64,000 nt of DNA, taken from assembly GCA_019638775.1 (NCBI GenBank), contig JAHBTD010000003.1, positions 62,001 to 126,000 of the forward strand. The letters run 5' to 3'. Below the pieces are notes generated by a model. It saw only the letters and a program-made list of their open reading frames with translations, did no database searches and was not told where the DNA came from. The translations under genes and the position numbers were made by a program. Position 1 is the first letter of the stretch; each line of letters opens with the position of its first letter. The stretch is from Fimbriimonadaceae bacterium (GTDB taxonomy: Bacteria > Armatimonadota > Fimbriimonadia > Fimbriimonadales > Fimbriimonadaceae). This document shows, piece by piece, positions 52,407 to 61,010 of the stretch.

Positions 52407-54407
52407 CTGGCAATCAACATCTTTAAGAAGCTCGACCGACGGCTCGCTGCCGACCTTAAATCGCAGCGCGCGACGATCTTTGTCGGGCTGGTGTGTGTGC
52501 TTTTTGCCTCTCTATTGACAACGGCCCAAATTCCGCTCATTCGCACAGCCGTGCAAGCTATCAGCGATGCGGCGGGCTACACCGAGCAGCGGGTGCTCAC
52601 CGATGGCGAAGCCGCCGTCTTGGCCGAGAAACTTGGACAAGAAACCGGTGACGTCAAGGTTGCGCTTTCTAAGGTTCAGCAAGCCAGAGATGCCAGTCGC
52701 GAAACGCTACGTTCGGATGAAACGGAGCTGCTTGCCAAGGAGCTAAAGGAGGACCCGGAAGAGGTTCGCCAAGCTTTGACGGAGATGAAGGGAGAGCTTG
52801 TGCGCGAGCCTCAGACTGCGCGCGGAGCCGTAAGAATTCTCGGTCTGATGGGAATTCTTGTCGTTGTCCTCTATATCTTCAAGTACTGGTTCACGCGTGG
52901 GCAGACCTACTATCTCTCAAAAGCCGCTGCCCGACTTGCGAGCAATCTCCGCTTGAAGCTCTTCAAAAAGCTCCAACGACTTCCTATCACCTACTTCAAC
53001 GAAAAGCGCTCAGGAGGCATCCAGAGCGTGCTTACGAACGACGTGGGTGTGTACCAGACCGCCGTCACCATCATCCGCGACAGCATCGACGGTCCTCTCA
53101 AGGCCATCACCGCGTTGGGATATATCATCTACACGCAATGGCAACTCGCTGCACTGACGATGCTTTTCCTGCCGATCATGGCAGTGGCGATCAATCGCAA
53201 TTCAAGGAAGATGAAATTGGCCCAGTCGCAAGTGCAGGGCGATCTTGCCACGCTGAACGCAATGACGCTGGAGTCATTGCAGGGAACCCGTGTCGTCAAA
53301 GCATTCGCCGCCGAGGAGCGCGTTGAGGAGAACTACTCGGAGCTGGTTGAGAAGACCTTCCGCAGTCAAATGGCGGCTACGCGCCGACAAGCCGCTCTCA
53401 GGCCGTTGGTTGAGCTGATTGGAGCGGTTGCTCTTGCGCTTGTGCTCTATCTTTGCGGTTGGCTGGCTTTCCGACAAGAGCTTCAAGTCGCCGATCTTAT
53501 CGCTCTCATTTACGCGCTCGATGTGATCAACCAAGGCTTCCGAAACCTTGCATCCGTACAGAACACCTACGCGCAGGTCCAAGCCGCCTCCGACCGGATT
53601 TACGATGAGGTGCTTTCCGTCCCAGACGAGCACTTCGAATCTCGCGGAGCAAAGATTCTCGAATCGCCCAAGGCCGAGGTCGAGTTCCGAAATGTGAGCT
53701 TCACTTATCCCGATGGGACTGTAGCGCTCGACAACGTGAGCTTTACGATTAACGCCGGTCATAGCCTTGCCTTGGTGGGCAGCAGTGGCGCAGGAAAGAG
53801 CACCATCGCTGACCTCCTTCTGCGCTTTTATAACCCGACCTCGGGAGCGATTTACTATGACGGCGTGGATATTCGGGAGCTTGACGTGGCGTGGTGGCGA
53901 AGCCAGATCGGCGTCGTTCCTCAGCAAACGTTCCTTTTTGCCGGGTCCATCGCCGACAACGTCCGGTTAGGGAATGCGGACGCCTCTGACGAGGGGGTCG
54001 TTGAGGCCCTAAAAGCTGCGCATGCCGATGTCTTCGTCGAGCGATTCCCAGAGCGCCATAACTCGCTTATCGGTGAGCTTGGATCGGGCTTGAGCGGAGG
54101 CGAAAAGCAGCGCATCGCCATTGCCCGCGCACTCGTTCGAAAGCCGCACGTTCTCCTCCTCGACGAGGCCACCAGCAATCTTGACTCGGTGAGCGAGAAG
54201 GTTGTCCAGCAGGCTTTGGAAGAGGTCATGCACACCCGCACAACCCTTTTCATCGCCCACCGTCTCACCACTGCCGCCCGTGCTGACCGCATCCTTGTCC
54301 TTCGACGAGGCGAAGTGGTTGAGCTTGGCAGTCACAAAGAACTGCTTGCTCAAAACGGAGTCTACGCCGCCATGTACGGCGCATTCAGCAGCGGGGTGAT
54401 CGATTGA
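52407..54407 (+). CDS. ABC exporter (MsbA-like) with enlarged first periplasmic loop; CTG start
   Basis: 666 residues counting from CTG 52407. The reading AINIFKKLDRRLAADLKS directly after CTG is a typical exporter N terminus; GGAG lies six bases before. No ATG, GTG or TTG exists in frame between the stop at 52380 and the GTG at 52491, which lies inside the first transmembrane helix, so CTG start (or a sequencing change) is the best explanation. Six helices, then an ATPase domain with Walker A GSSGAGKST, Q-loop VVPQQTFLF, signature LSGGEKQRIAIARAL and Walker B VLLLDEATSNLD. Loop 1 contains a helical repeat (52602-52787). Probably exports lipid or drug; lipid A flipping is possible but unproved. 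Confidence 0.85.
   Translation: MAINIFKKLDRRLAADLKSQRATIFVGLVCVLFASLLTTAQIPLIRTAVQAISDAAGYTEQRVLTDGEAAVLAEKLGQETGDVKVALSKVQQARDASRETLRSDETELLAKELKEDPEEVRQALTEMKGELVREPQTARGAVRILGLMGILVVVLYIFKYWFTRGQTYYLSKAAARLASNLRLKLFKKLQRLPITYFNEKRSGGIQSVLTNDVGVYQTAVTIIRDSIDGPLKAITALGYIIYTQWQLAALTMLFLPIMAVAINRNSRKMKLAQSQVQGDLATLNAMTLESLQGTRVVKAFAAEERVEENYSELVEKTFRSQMAATRRQAALRPLVELIGAVALALVLYLCGWLAFRQELQVADLIALIYALDVINQGFRNLASVQNTYAQVQAASDRIYDEVLSVPDEHFESRGAKILESPKAEVEFRNVSFTYPDGTVALDNVSFTINAGHSLALVGSSGAGKSTIADLLLRFYNPTSGAIYYDGVDIRELDVAWWRSQIGVVPQQTFLFAGSIADNVRLGNADASDEGVVEALKAAHADVFVERFPERHNSLIGELGSGLSGGEKQRIAIARALVRKPHVLLLDEATSNLDSVSEKVVQQALEEVMHTRTTLFIAHRLTTAARADRILVLRRGEVVELGSHKELLAQNGVYAAMYGAFSSGVID
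52602..52787 (+). repeat. two copies of a 24-25-residue helical motif in exporter loop 1
   Basis: Residues 66-90 (DGEAAVLAEKLGQETGDVK then VALSKV) and 104-127 (DETELLAKELKEDPEEVRQ then ALTEM) share the pattern D..E...LA..L......V..AL... They sit between transmembrane helices 1 and 2, where MsbA-type exporters have only a short loop. Confidence 0.65.
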
Positions 54408-55222
54408 GCGAAGCTGCTCTTTCTGCTCGGTCTTTGTCCTGTGGCTATCCTGGGCGAACGGTCCTGTCGGATGTTAGCTTGGAGATCCGTTCCGGAGAAA
54501 TCATTGCACTCCTAGGCCAGAACGGGAGCGGCAAGACGACGCTTTTGAAGACTCTGTGCGGGTCGCTGCCGCCTGTGTCGGGCTCGGTGAACGTTGCAAC
54601 TCGTGAGATTGGACAATTGGGAAGTAAAGAGCTTGCCCAATTGATCGCCTATGTCCCCCAAGAGGAGCGGAGCGACTTTGCCTTTAGCGTTCGTGAGGTT
54701 GTCACGATGGGGCGGCTTCCGCTTAGCGCTACCTTTTTCGACTCTGAAGAGGATCGACTTAAGGCTACCGAAGCGATGCGCACTGCCGATTGTCTGCATC
54801 TCGCCGATCGTTCGATCCAAGAGATTAGCGCGGGTGAGCGCCAGAGGGTGATCCTTGCCCGGGCCTTGGCTCAAGAGGCGAAGATTATCCTTCTTGATGA
54901 GCCCACTGCTCATCTCGATCTCGGACACCAATTAGAAGTTTCAACTCTCTTGAAGCGACTGGCCCAAGCGGGTTACGTGATCGTTCTTGCTGTCCATGAT
55001 CTACAGCTTGCGGCAAGGACCGCTAGTCGGGGCCTGGTCCTGGAGGGTGGGCGCGTGATGCTCGACGCACGGTTCTCGGACGTGTTGGAGTCGTCAAGCT
55101 TGGATGTAGCCTACAGCGTGACCTTCCGTCGATTAAAAGACCCCGACCTTGGCACTGTGCTCGTTCCACTTACAACTCTTGCCCCGTCAGGCTCCGAAGC
55201 TGGCCTTCCGCCCAACCCATAA
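54404..55222 (+). CDS. FecE/BtuD-like ABC ATPase
   Basis: 272 residues. Walker A LLGQNGSGKTT, Q-loop YVPQEE, signature EISAGERQRVILARAL, Walker B IILLDEPTAHLD, H-loop AVHDLQ. The AGERQR signature and VREVVTMGRLP segment are typical of ATPases for iron-siderophore, heme or cobalamin import. No permease or binding protein is near. TTG start overlapping the exporter stop (TTGA). Its 3' end overlaps plsC on the other strand by 53 bases. Confidence 0.9.
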   Translation: MSEAALSARSLSCGYPGRTVLSDVSLEIRSGEIIALLGQNGSGKTTLLKTLCGSLPPVSGSVNVATREIGQLGSKELAQLIAYVPQEERSDFAFSVREVVTMGRLPLSATFFDSEEDRLKATEAMRTADCLHLADRSIQEISAGERQRVILARALAQEAKIILLDEPTAHLDLGHQLEVSTLLKRLAQAGYVIVLAVHDLQLAARTASRGLVLEGGRVMLDARFSDVLESSSLDVAYSVTFRRLKDPDLGTVLVPLTTLAPSGSEAGLPPNP

Positions 55223-55808
55223 TCTCATCGACTTCGGACTTTTTATCGAAGGAGTGAGGTTCTCCCCAGTCTGCCGACACCTTTGAAAAGGCTGGACGAG
55301 GGATCAGCTTTCCGTATGGCATGATCTTGTTCGTGTTCCTCAGCCCCAAGCAGATCACTTGACAGCCCGATTGCCGAACCAAGAGCGCGACCCCAGGCTT
55401 TAGCGGCAGCAAGTCACCCGATTCGCTGAGCTCGCCTTCGGGGAAAACGCAAACAGCTTTTCCTTCCTTGAGGTACTCAATCGCCTTTTTCAGCGCGTTT
55501 CGATCTGGCTCACCGCGCTTGACAGGAAAAGCCTTAAACCACCCCAAAATTTTGCCGAGCAGACCCATTTCAAACAGCTCAGACTTTGCCATGAAGTAGA
55601 TGGGACGCGGGCAAGAAACCTGAACGGCGACCGGGTCGAGATCGGCAAGATGGTTTGAGAGGATGAGCAGCCCTCCCGATTTTGGAACGCGGTACTTTCC
55701 CGTTGTGTGGAAGGGACCAAACACGGTCAGAAGAAGCCATCCGGCAAACTTGGCAAGGCCGAGACCAAACCTCAGAAAGAATCGAGAATGATGGGGCAAA
55801 TCACTCAT
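55170..55808 (-). CDS. plsC: 1-acylglycerol-3-phosphate acyltransferase family
   Basis: 212 residues. Acyltransferase motif NHLADLD (HxxxxD), then FPEGELSESG (FPEG) and PRPIYFMAKSELFE. One hydrophobic helix near residues 12-35 anchors it. Makes phosphatidic acid or a similar lipid. ATG 55808 overlaps the purN stop by eight bases; GAGAGG lies before it. Confidence 0.88.
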   Translation of the reverse strand: MSDLPHHSRFFLRFGLGLAKFAGWLLLTVFGPFHTTGKYRVPKSGGLLILSNHLADLDPVAVQVSCPRPIYFMAKSELFEMGLLGKILGWFKAFPVKRGEPDRNALKKAIEYLKEGKAVCVFPEGELSESGDLLPLKPGVALLVRQSGCQVICLGLRNTNKIMPYGKLIPRPAFSKVSADWGEPHSFDKKSEVDEIMGWAEGQLRSLTGQEL

Positions 55809-56391
55809 GGATCCTCTCCCAAACTTTCTGGATCGCCATTGGATACGCCTGGTGCTCAAGCTTCAAAACCTTCGCAGCGACGTCTTCCGGTGTATCGGTC
55901 GTTTCGAGCTCGGTCTGAAGTTGAAGAATGACCTGCCCTTCGTCGTAATGCTCGGTTACATAGTGAACGCTACACCCTGAAATGGACTCCCTTGCGGCAA
56001 CCACGGCCTCATGCACGTGCATTCCCCACATTCCCTTTCCTCCGAATTTCGGGAGTAGGGCAGGGTGAATGTTCAGAACTCTATTTTCATAAGCTTCGAG
56101 AACTTCGTTAGGCAACAGACGCATAAACCCAGCAAGACACACGATGTCAACTCCCGCTGATGTTAGGGCGTCCTTAAGCTGGACTCCGTAGTTCTCTAAC
56201 TTGTGACTAATGATCGCTATAGGCAATCCAAGCGCCTGGGCGGTTTCTACTGCGGGTGTGCCTTCAGCTTGCGTGATCACTACTGCCACCTCGGCGTTGA
56301 TCTTGCCGTCGCGACAAGCCTCCGCGATGGCTCTCATGTTTGAGCCGCGCCCCTTCATCCCAACCAATATCCCAAGCCGTGCCTTGCGCAT
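55801..56391 (-). CDS. purN: phosphoribosylglycinamide formyltransferase
   Basis: 196 residues. LGILVGMKGRGSNMRAIAEAC, the catalytic block VCLAGFMRLLPNEVLEAYENRVLNIHPALLPKFGGKGMWG (Asn, His and Asp follow) and SGCSVHYVTEHYDEGQVILQ. Formyl-THF dependent step of purine synthesis. TATAAC eight bases before ATG. First of a two-gene unit with plsC. Confidence 0.95.
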   Translation of the reverse strand: MRKARLGILVGMKGRGSNMRAIAEACRDGKINAEVAVVITQAEGTPAVETAQALGLPIAIISHKLENYGVQLKDALTSAGVDIVCLAGFMRLLPNEVLEAYENRVLNIHPALLPKFGGKGMWGMHVHEAVVAARESISGCSVHYVTEHYDEGQVILQLQTELETTDTPEDVAAKVLKLEHQAYPMAIQKVWERIHE

Positions 56392-56399
56392 TGCTAAGA

Positions 56400-56405
56400 G
56401 TTATA
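56400..56405 (-). promoter_or_regulatory. -10 box TATAAC of purN
   Basis: On the minus strand TATAAC, TCTTAGCA, ATG at 56391: an eight-base gap without ribosome binding site. Confidence 0.5.
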
Positions 56406-56505
56406 GCGGATGCGCGGCGCTGTAGGTTTTGAACGACACGTCCAGACACAGGAAATTGGTTCTTTTTGGAGTGTTGCGCCTCGTTGTGGAGTCTAATCCG
56501 GCGGG

Positions 56506-56835
56506 TTACTTCGACGGAAGAGTGGAAACAAACTCAAAGCTCCGATCCACGTACCGTTCTCGTATAGCTGGGTTCTGCCACTGCTCCTTCTCCAACTTCA
56601 CCCAGCCCCTCATCGGCTTGCCTGTAATGTCCATTGGAGTGCAACCGGGCTCCTGGAGAAGCCTTGCGGCGGCCTCTAACCCCACCCTGGCGATGAGCCA
56701 AGACTTGTACACTCCGCAGCAGATATTGCCATTCAGGTGGAAGCAAGCTCCGCCAAACATCTTCTTCTCGATAAGGCCGGGCCGCCCAACAAGTAAGTCG
56801 CGCAGATGTTCCACCAATTCTAAGTCCGAATGCAT
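56506..56835 (-). CDS. TfoX N-terminal-domain protein
   Basis: 109 residues. IEKKMFGGACFHLNGNICCGVYKSWLIARVG matches the TfoX_N fold; ITGKPMRGWVKLE also fits. Only this domain is present. In Proteobacteria TfoX regulates competence, but single-domain proteins like this have no proved role. Single gene. Confidence 0.85.
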   Translation of the reverse strand: MHSDLELVEHLRDLLVGRPGLIEKKMFGGACFHLNGNICCGVYKSWLIARVGLEAAARLLQEPGCTPMDITGKPMRGWVKLEKEQWQNPAIRERYVDRSFEFVSTLPSK

Positions 56836-56895
56836 TATTGTCCCAAGTTTGCAGTGGCCACGGCCTCGACAAAGGAGGCCGTGGATAAGTGCAGA

Positions 56896-57306
56896 TCAAA
56901 CGATCTTCATGCCTTCCGGCGGGGCTGGTTCGGCCACTGTCTGATAGAACCAGAGCTTGTAGCCGGACGGGTCGGTGACGATGAACAGGCGATCTCCCCA
57001 CCACATGTCTTCCAGTGGAGAGACTTCAATGCCTTTCGCCTTGATAGTTTCGTGGTAGGCGTTGACGTCGGCCACCTGGAAGTAAAGCTGCACCGGTGGC
57101 GTCGCTCCATTGAGTGGCTTCTCGGCACGGGTCAGCATGATCTTGCCGCCTCCGAGGTGTACCGAAACGAAGTCAAGTTGCCCATCTTCGGCAACAATGC
57201 CCATGTAATGATCGAATCCCAGGACATCGACATAGAACGCCCGCGCCTGATCAACGGAATCGACCTGGAGCATCGGCATAATCTGCGCATTTGTGTTTTC
57301 ACTCAT
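56896..57306 (-). CDS. VOC (glyoxalase/bleomycin-resistance) family protein
   Basis: 136 residues of two beta-alpha-beta-beta-beta repeats: MLQVDSVDQARAFYVDVLGFDHYMG and LYFQVADVNAYHETIKAKGIEV, ending WGDRLFIVTDPSGYKLWFYQ. Usual metal ligands (Gln/His and Glu) are only partly visible. Substrate unknown. AGAGG before ATG. Downstream of the DinB gene, same strand, 36-base gap. Confidence 0.87.
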   Translation of the reverse strand: MSENTNAQIMPMLQVDSVDQARAFYVDVLGFDHYMGIVAEDGQLDFVSVHLGGGKIMLTRAEKPLNGATPPVQLYFQVADVNAYHETIKAKGIEVSPLEDMWWGDRLFIVTDPSGYKLWFYQTVAEPAPPEGMKIV

Positions 57307-57342
57307 CGTTTTGTTTTCCTCTAAAAAGTTTGGGAATGCCGC

Positions 57343-57828
57343 TCACGGCCTCCAGTGAAAGTCGTCGTCGCCGTGCAACGTCTGGATGTAGTTCAACTGT
57401 CCTGAATGGTACATGATATGCCACACGGACAGGTTCGCCATTCCAAGCGGAGTGAACGGTCCGAACGGCGATTCGAACTCGTCGGAAATGGCATCACCCT
57501 TATAGTTGTGCAGGGCATCGACGAATGAAATCAGCGCGTCGTCAAAGGCGCTAGCAGCCTTCTCTTTGTTTTGAAACTCGGTCGGAGCTTTCACCCAGCC
57601 ATTTGGACCCTCGATTTCCCCCTTTCTCTGCTGCAGCAAATTTGTAAACATCGAATGCATTCCGATGAGTTCGTACGTGAGATCGTAAGGATTGCGGGAT
57701 TTTCCGCCGTTATCCTTGCTCAACATGCCAGCGGGCATGGATTCAAGGTCCTCAAGAAAGCGCTTTCGCGCGAATTCCAGTCTGCCGCAGACTTCGGCTA
57801 CCGGATCAAATGTGGTTGCGGTACTCAT
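57343..57828 (-). CDS. DinB-family four-helix-bundle protein
   Basis: 161 residues. FARKRFLEDLESMP, YDLTYELIGMHSMFTNLL and LSVWHIMYHSGQLNYIQTL give the three-His metal site of DinB_2. Members include thiol-dependent transferases; the role here is unknown. GGAG precedes ATG. Shares a divergent promoter with the TrmB regulator, which may control it. Confidence 0.85.
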   Translation of the reverse strand: MSTATTFDPVAEVCGRLEFARKRFLEDLESMPAGMLSKDNGGKSRNPYDLTYELIGMHSMFTNLLQQRKGEIEGPNGWVKAPTEFQNKEKAASAFDDALISFVDALHNYKGDAISDEFESPFGPFTPLGMANLSVWHIMYHSGQLNYIQTLHGDDDFHWRP

Positions 57829-57882
57829 TGTTTGTCTCCTTCGTCGGTTCTGTTTATCGTGCAGAGCCGATTACCGCTATAG

Positions 57883-57897
57883 TTTTGATGATCAAAA
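57883..57897. promoter_or_regulatory. 15-bp palindrome TTTTGATGATCAAAA, candidate operator
   Basis: TTTTGAT-G-ATCAAAA is a perfect inverted repeat around one base. It lies in the 109-base gap between dinB-VOC (-) and trmB (+) and touches CTATAG, a possible -10 box for the minus strand. A site of this shape next to a regulator gene is a natural TrmB operator. Confidence 0.55.
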
Positions 57898-57937
57898 GAG
57901 GCAATTCAACTACTAATTGGAGTAGAAAATAGAAATA

Positions 57938-58795
57938 ATGATTGCCGATGGCTTTTCAGCCTTAGAAGAGGCTGGGTTGACTCAATATGAACGCCGTGCG
58001 CTCATCACGCTTCTGCACGAAGGGATTGCCGACGCGGCAAAACTCTGCGAGAATGGTGACATTCCGACTTCAAAAATCTACTCTGCAATGGAGAAACTGG
58101 CTTCGATGCACCTGGTTGAGATTCAGCCAACAAGGCCAAAACTTTATGCAGCAATGTCTGTGGACCAAGTGATCGCTCGTCTCATTGAGCTGGCGCACGA
58201 ACGCACGAGGCAGTTTGAGGGGGAGATGCAGGCATTGCGAGAGGCCTTGGACGACGTAGCGTCGAAGGCGAAGGCAGGACCGATGTTTGCCGACCTTGCA
58301 TTGGGCTCAGAAAGCCATGTTCGGCGGCACTTGGCGCACTTGGCTACCGCTCGGCGGGAGGTCGTTTCGTACATGGAGAAGAACGACCTTCAAACGATCA
58401 GCGCCTCAAAGGATCGAGGATTCAATATTTTGCGACGAATCACACGCAACGCTGCCGACCGTGGTGTGCGCCATCGTGTTGTTTTTGGATTCACGCATCG
58501 TGATGCCGGGGAGCTGATCGCCTTCTTGAAGGAGAACCGAAATGACATTTCTGCGCTGACGGGTGTTCGGTATGCCGGTCTATTGGGGCACCCCTTTCAC
58601 GTGATCGATGGGGAGACTGTCATCCTCGCCTTGGACCATCCGTTCTTGCCGGAGCAGCGGTTTGCATCGCTGCTCATTCGCAGCCAGGACCTTGCTAGGC
58701 CATTGGTCGAAGGTTTCGACCGGCTCTGGACCAAGGCGATGAAAAGCCTTAGCGAGATTGATGTGCATCCTGGCGCGATGGGACGAGTTCGTTAG
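57938..58795 (+). CDS. TrmB-family transcriptional regulator
   Basis: 285 residues. N-terminal winged helix EEAGLTQYERRALITLLHEG..PTSKIYSAMEKLASMHLVEI, then RPKLYAAMSVDQVIARLIEL and a coiled coil (about 85-105). The C-terminal part (about 115-275) has the phospholipase D-like alpha/beta regulatory domain of TrmB relatives (VVSYMEKNDLQ; VRHRVVFGF; HPFHVIDGETVILAL). TrmB proteins, common in archaea, sense sugars. Divergent from the dinB-VOC pair. Confidence 0.87.
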   Translation: MIADGFSALEEAGLTQYERRALITLLHEGIADAAKLCENGDIPTSKIYSAMEKLASMHLVEIQPTRPKLYAAMSVDQVIARLIELAHERTRQFEGEMQALREALDDVASKAKAGPMFADLALGSESHVRRHLAHLATARREVVSYMEKNDLQTISASKDRGFNILRRITRNAADRGVRHRVVFGFTHRDAGELIAFLKENRNDISALTGVRYAGLLGHPFHVIDGETVILALDHPFLPEQRFASLLIRSQDLARPLVEGFDRLWTKAMKSLSEIDVHPGAMGRVR

Positions 58796-58820
58796 GCTGC
58801 CTACGGCGTAGGCGGGCTAA
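58792..58820. terminator. hairpin between convergent genes, REP-like
   Basis: TTAGGCTGCCTAC (58792-58804), loop GGC, GTAGGCGGGCTAA (58808-58820): 13-base arms with two mismatches. It begins within the trmB stop codon and ends 21 bases before the S9 peptidase stop. It could serve both genes. The GCCTACGGCGTAGGC core is of the type found in repeated extragenic palindromes. Confidence 0.65.
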
Positions 58821-58841
58821 AGCTCACCACGATACAGGCGC

Positions 58842-60998
58842 TCACTTCTTCTTCGCCGCTTTCCACATCGCTTTGAACTCCTTCGCGTCAGCCTTTGGTG
58901 TGCTGAAGATTAGGTTCTCGACGAAGTATTCAAGCATCTTTCCTGTCCCCACAAACGCATGCCCCTCATCGGGGCCTGCCATCATATCGAAGCTCTTGTT
59001 GGCTCGGCGCAGCTCCTTCGCAAGCTGATACGAATTTGATGGGTGGACATTGTTATCTGCTGTTCCATAAAACAGCAGCAGGCGGCCTTTCAGGTTGTTT
59101 GTATAGGTCATCGCTGAACCGGCCTCATAGCCTGCCTTGTTCTCATTCTCCCAAGGAAGGCCCTGATAACGCTCAGTGTAAATCGTGTCGTAGTTGTACC
59201 AAGCGGTGACGGCAGAGCTTGCGACGCCCACGTGGAAGACATCTGGATAGCGGAGAAGACACATCACGGTCGTGTAGCCGCCGTACGACGTGCCATAAAC
59301 CCCAACTCGCTTGCCATCCGCCCACGGAAACTGCTCGCTCATCGCCATCATTCCACTGGCCTGATCGTCGATCTCAACGATGCCAAGCTTGCCGTACAGG
59401 GCGTCTTTGAAAGCCTTGCCTCGTCCCTGGGTACCCCGTCCGTCGATCGACACGACGACAAAGCCAAATTCCGTTGTTGACGGCGGTGTTTCGAATCTTT
59501 CGGTACCCCCGCCGGAATCGGGGCCTGCGTACGTTGTGAGCAACATCGGATACTTCTGTTTAGGGTCGAAGTCGGATGGGAGCCAATACTTGCCATATAG
59601 TTCGGTCTTGCCGTCGTTCGCCATGAACTTGAAGCGTTGAGCGGGCTTAAAGCCGCGCTTGGCAAACTCCGAGATATCGCTCTCGCTGAGCACATGAAGC
59701 ACTTTCCCACTCGAATCACACACGACGGTTTTAGGTGGCGACGACATATTTTGCATCGAGTCAACGAAGAACTCGCCGCCGGGCTGAAGGCTGACCTGAT
59801 GGCTCATCGTCGGATCGGTCAGACGTTTGTCGTTCTTACCGTCAAGGCCGATCCGGTGAAGCTGCATGAGATAGGGGTTCGGTGCGCTGCGGGCGTTGTA
59901 GAAAAGCACTCCACCCTTTTCGTCCACACGGACGATCCCACCGACTTCGAACTTGTGTTGTGTGATCGGCTTGAGTGGCGCTCCGCTCATGTCGCCCATG
60001 TAGTAGTTGTCAAATCCGTTGCGTTCGGATACCCAGATGAATCGCTGAGGTTTGCCAGGCTGGGGGTCCAGCCAGGTGATCGAGGGGGAGTTGTCGGTCC
60101 AGCTTTGCGGCTGGGTTTCACGGACGATGACGCGGCACTTACCCGTATCGGGGTTCGCAGCACAAAACTCCATCGTGTTCTGCTTGCGATTGGTGCGATT
60201 GAAAAGGAGTTCCTTCCCATCGGGCGACCAGCGAACGGCATAAACGTAGTGTCCGAGGTCTGGGCCAGCTCCACTATCGAAGTCCTTGTCGATCTTGGTG
60301 AACTTCTTGGTGGCGAGGTCATACATGATGATCTCAGCCTTGGGATTGGGCGCTCCCGCCTTGGGATACGCTTCAACGTCAAGCGCGTTCTGCACCTTCG
60401 TCACGCTCATCGCCAAGAAGTAATCTTGAACTTCGCTTTCATCGAACCTGTAGAATGCGAGCTTTTTACTGTCCGGCGAGAACCACATCGCCTCGGTGAC
60501 GTTGAGCTCTTCGCCGTACACCCAGCTTGCAACCGCATTCTTGATGCGGTTCTCGACACTTCCGTCGGTGGTGATCTGGGTTTCGATACCAGCCTTATTG
60601 GCGAGATACAGATTGCGATCCTTGTACTTTGCCGTCCATTCTCCATCTGCGGAATAGGCAACAGCAAACTGCCGCCCGCGATCTCTCTGCCCTAGATTGC
60701 GGCCATTTCGTCCGGTTGGACGGCCTGAGCTTGCGGCTTTCTCGGTTTCGGTGACGGCCTTCGTTGCCACGTCGAAACGGTAGAGTTTGTCGTCCTTTCG
60801 GAAGGTGAAGAAGGTTCCGTCTTCGTTCCATGTGACGGCAACATTGCCTGCCTTATAAGTCTCGGAAATCCACTTGTTGAGGTTTTGGTATCGGTCGTAT
60901 CGGGGCATATCTGGGAGGCGCTGTTGCGCAGAGATGAGGGCGGAGAGCCCGCCAATGAAAATGAGTGAAGTGATGCAGATCGCAGGTACACGTCGCAT
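58842..60998 (-). CDS. S9 peptidase, dipeptidyl peptidase IV-like
   Basis: 718 residues with signal peptide (MRRVPAICITSLIFIGGLSALIS). Eight-bladed propeller N-terminal part, including WVYGEELNVTEAMWFSPD where the double Glu binds the substrate N terminus in DPP-IV. Catalytic domain with Ser571 (GTSYGGY), Asp648 (GTADNNVHP) and His680 (DEGHAF). Removes dipeptides from peptides outside the cytoplasm. Insert rich in Arg/Gly near residue 95. TAAAGT six bases before ATG. Confidence 0.95.
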   Translation of the reverse strand: MRRVPAICITSLIFIGGLSALISAQQRLPDMPRYDRYQNLNKWISETYKAGNVAVTWNEDGTFFTFRKDDKLYRFDVATKAVTETEKAASSGRPTGRNGRNLGQRDRGRQFAVAYSADGEWTAKYKDRNLYLANKAGIETQITTDGSVENRIKNAVASWVYGEELNVTEAMWFSPDSKKLAFYRFDESEVQDYFLAMSVTKVQNALDVEAYPKAGAPNPKAEIIMYDLATKKFTKIDKDFDSGAGPDLGHYVYAVRWSPDGKELLFNRTNRKQNTMEFCAANPDTGKCRVIVRETQPQSWTDNSPSITWLDPQPGKPQRFIWVSERNGFDNYYMGDMSGAPLKPITQHKFEVGGIVRVDEKGGVLFYNARSAPNPYLMQLHRIGLDGKNDKRLTDPTMSHQVSLQPGGEFFVDSMQNMSSPPKTVVCDSSGKVLHVLSESDISEFAKRGFKPAQRFKFMANDGKTELYGKYWLPSDFDPKQKYPMLLTTYAGPDSGGGTERFETPPSTTEFGFVVVSIDGRGTQGRGKAFKDALYGKLGIVEIDDQASGMMAMSEQFPWADGKRVGVYGTSYGGYTTVMCLLRYPDVFHVGVASSAVTAWYNYDTIYTERYQGLPWENENKAGYEAGSAMTYTNNLKGRLLLFYGTADNNVHPSNSYQLAKELRRANKSFDMMAGPDEGHAFVGTGKMLEYFVENLIFSTPKADAKEFKAMWKAAKKK

Positions 60999-61004
60999 GA
61001 AGAC

Positions 61005-61010
61005 ACTTTA
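61005..61010 (-). promoter_or_regulatory. -10 box TAAAGT of the S9 peptidase, leaderless
   Basis: On the minus strand TAAAGT, GTCTTC, ATG at 60998. Upstream is a GATTTTAGATTTTGGATT word repeat (61023-61040), in the style of the other gaps. Confidence 0.55.

Noticed and set aside
59637-60695. 352-codon plus-strand frame
   Set aside because: Antisense to the S9 peptidase; no recognisable protein.
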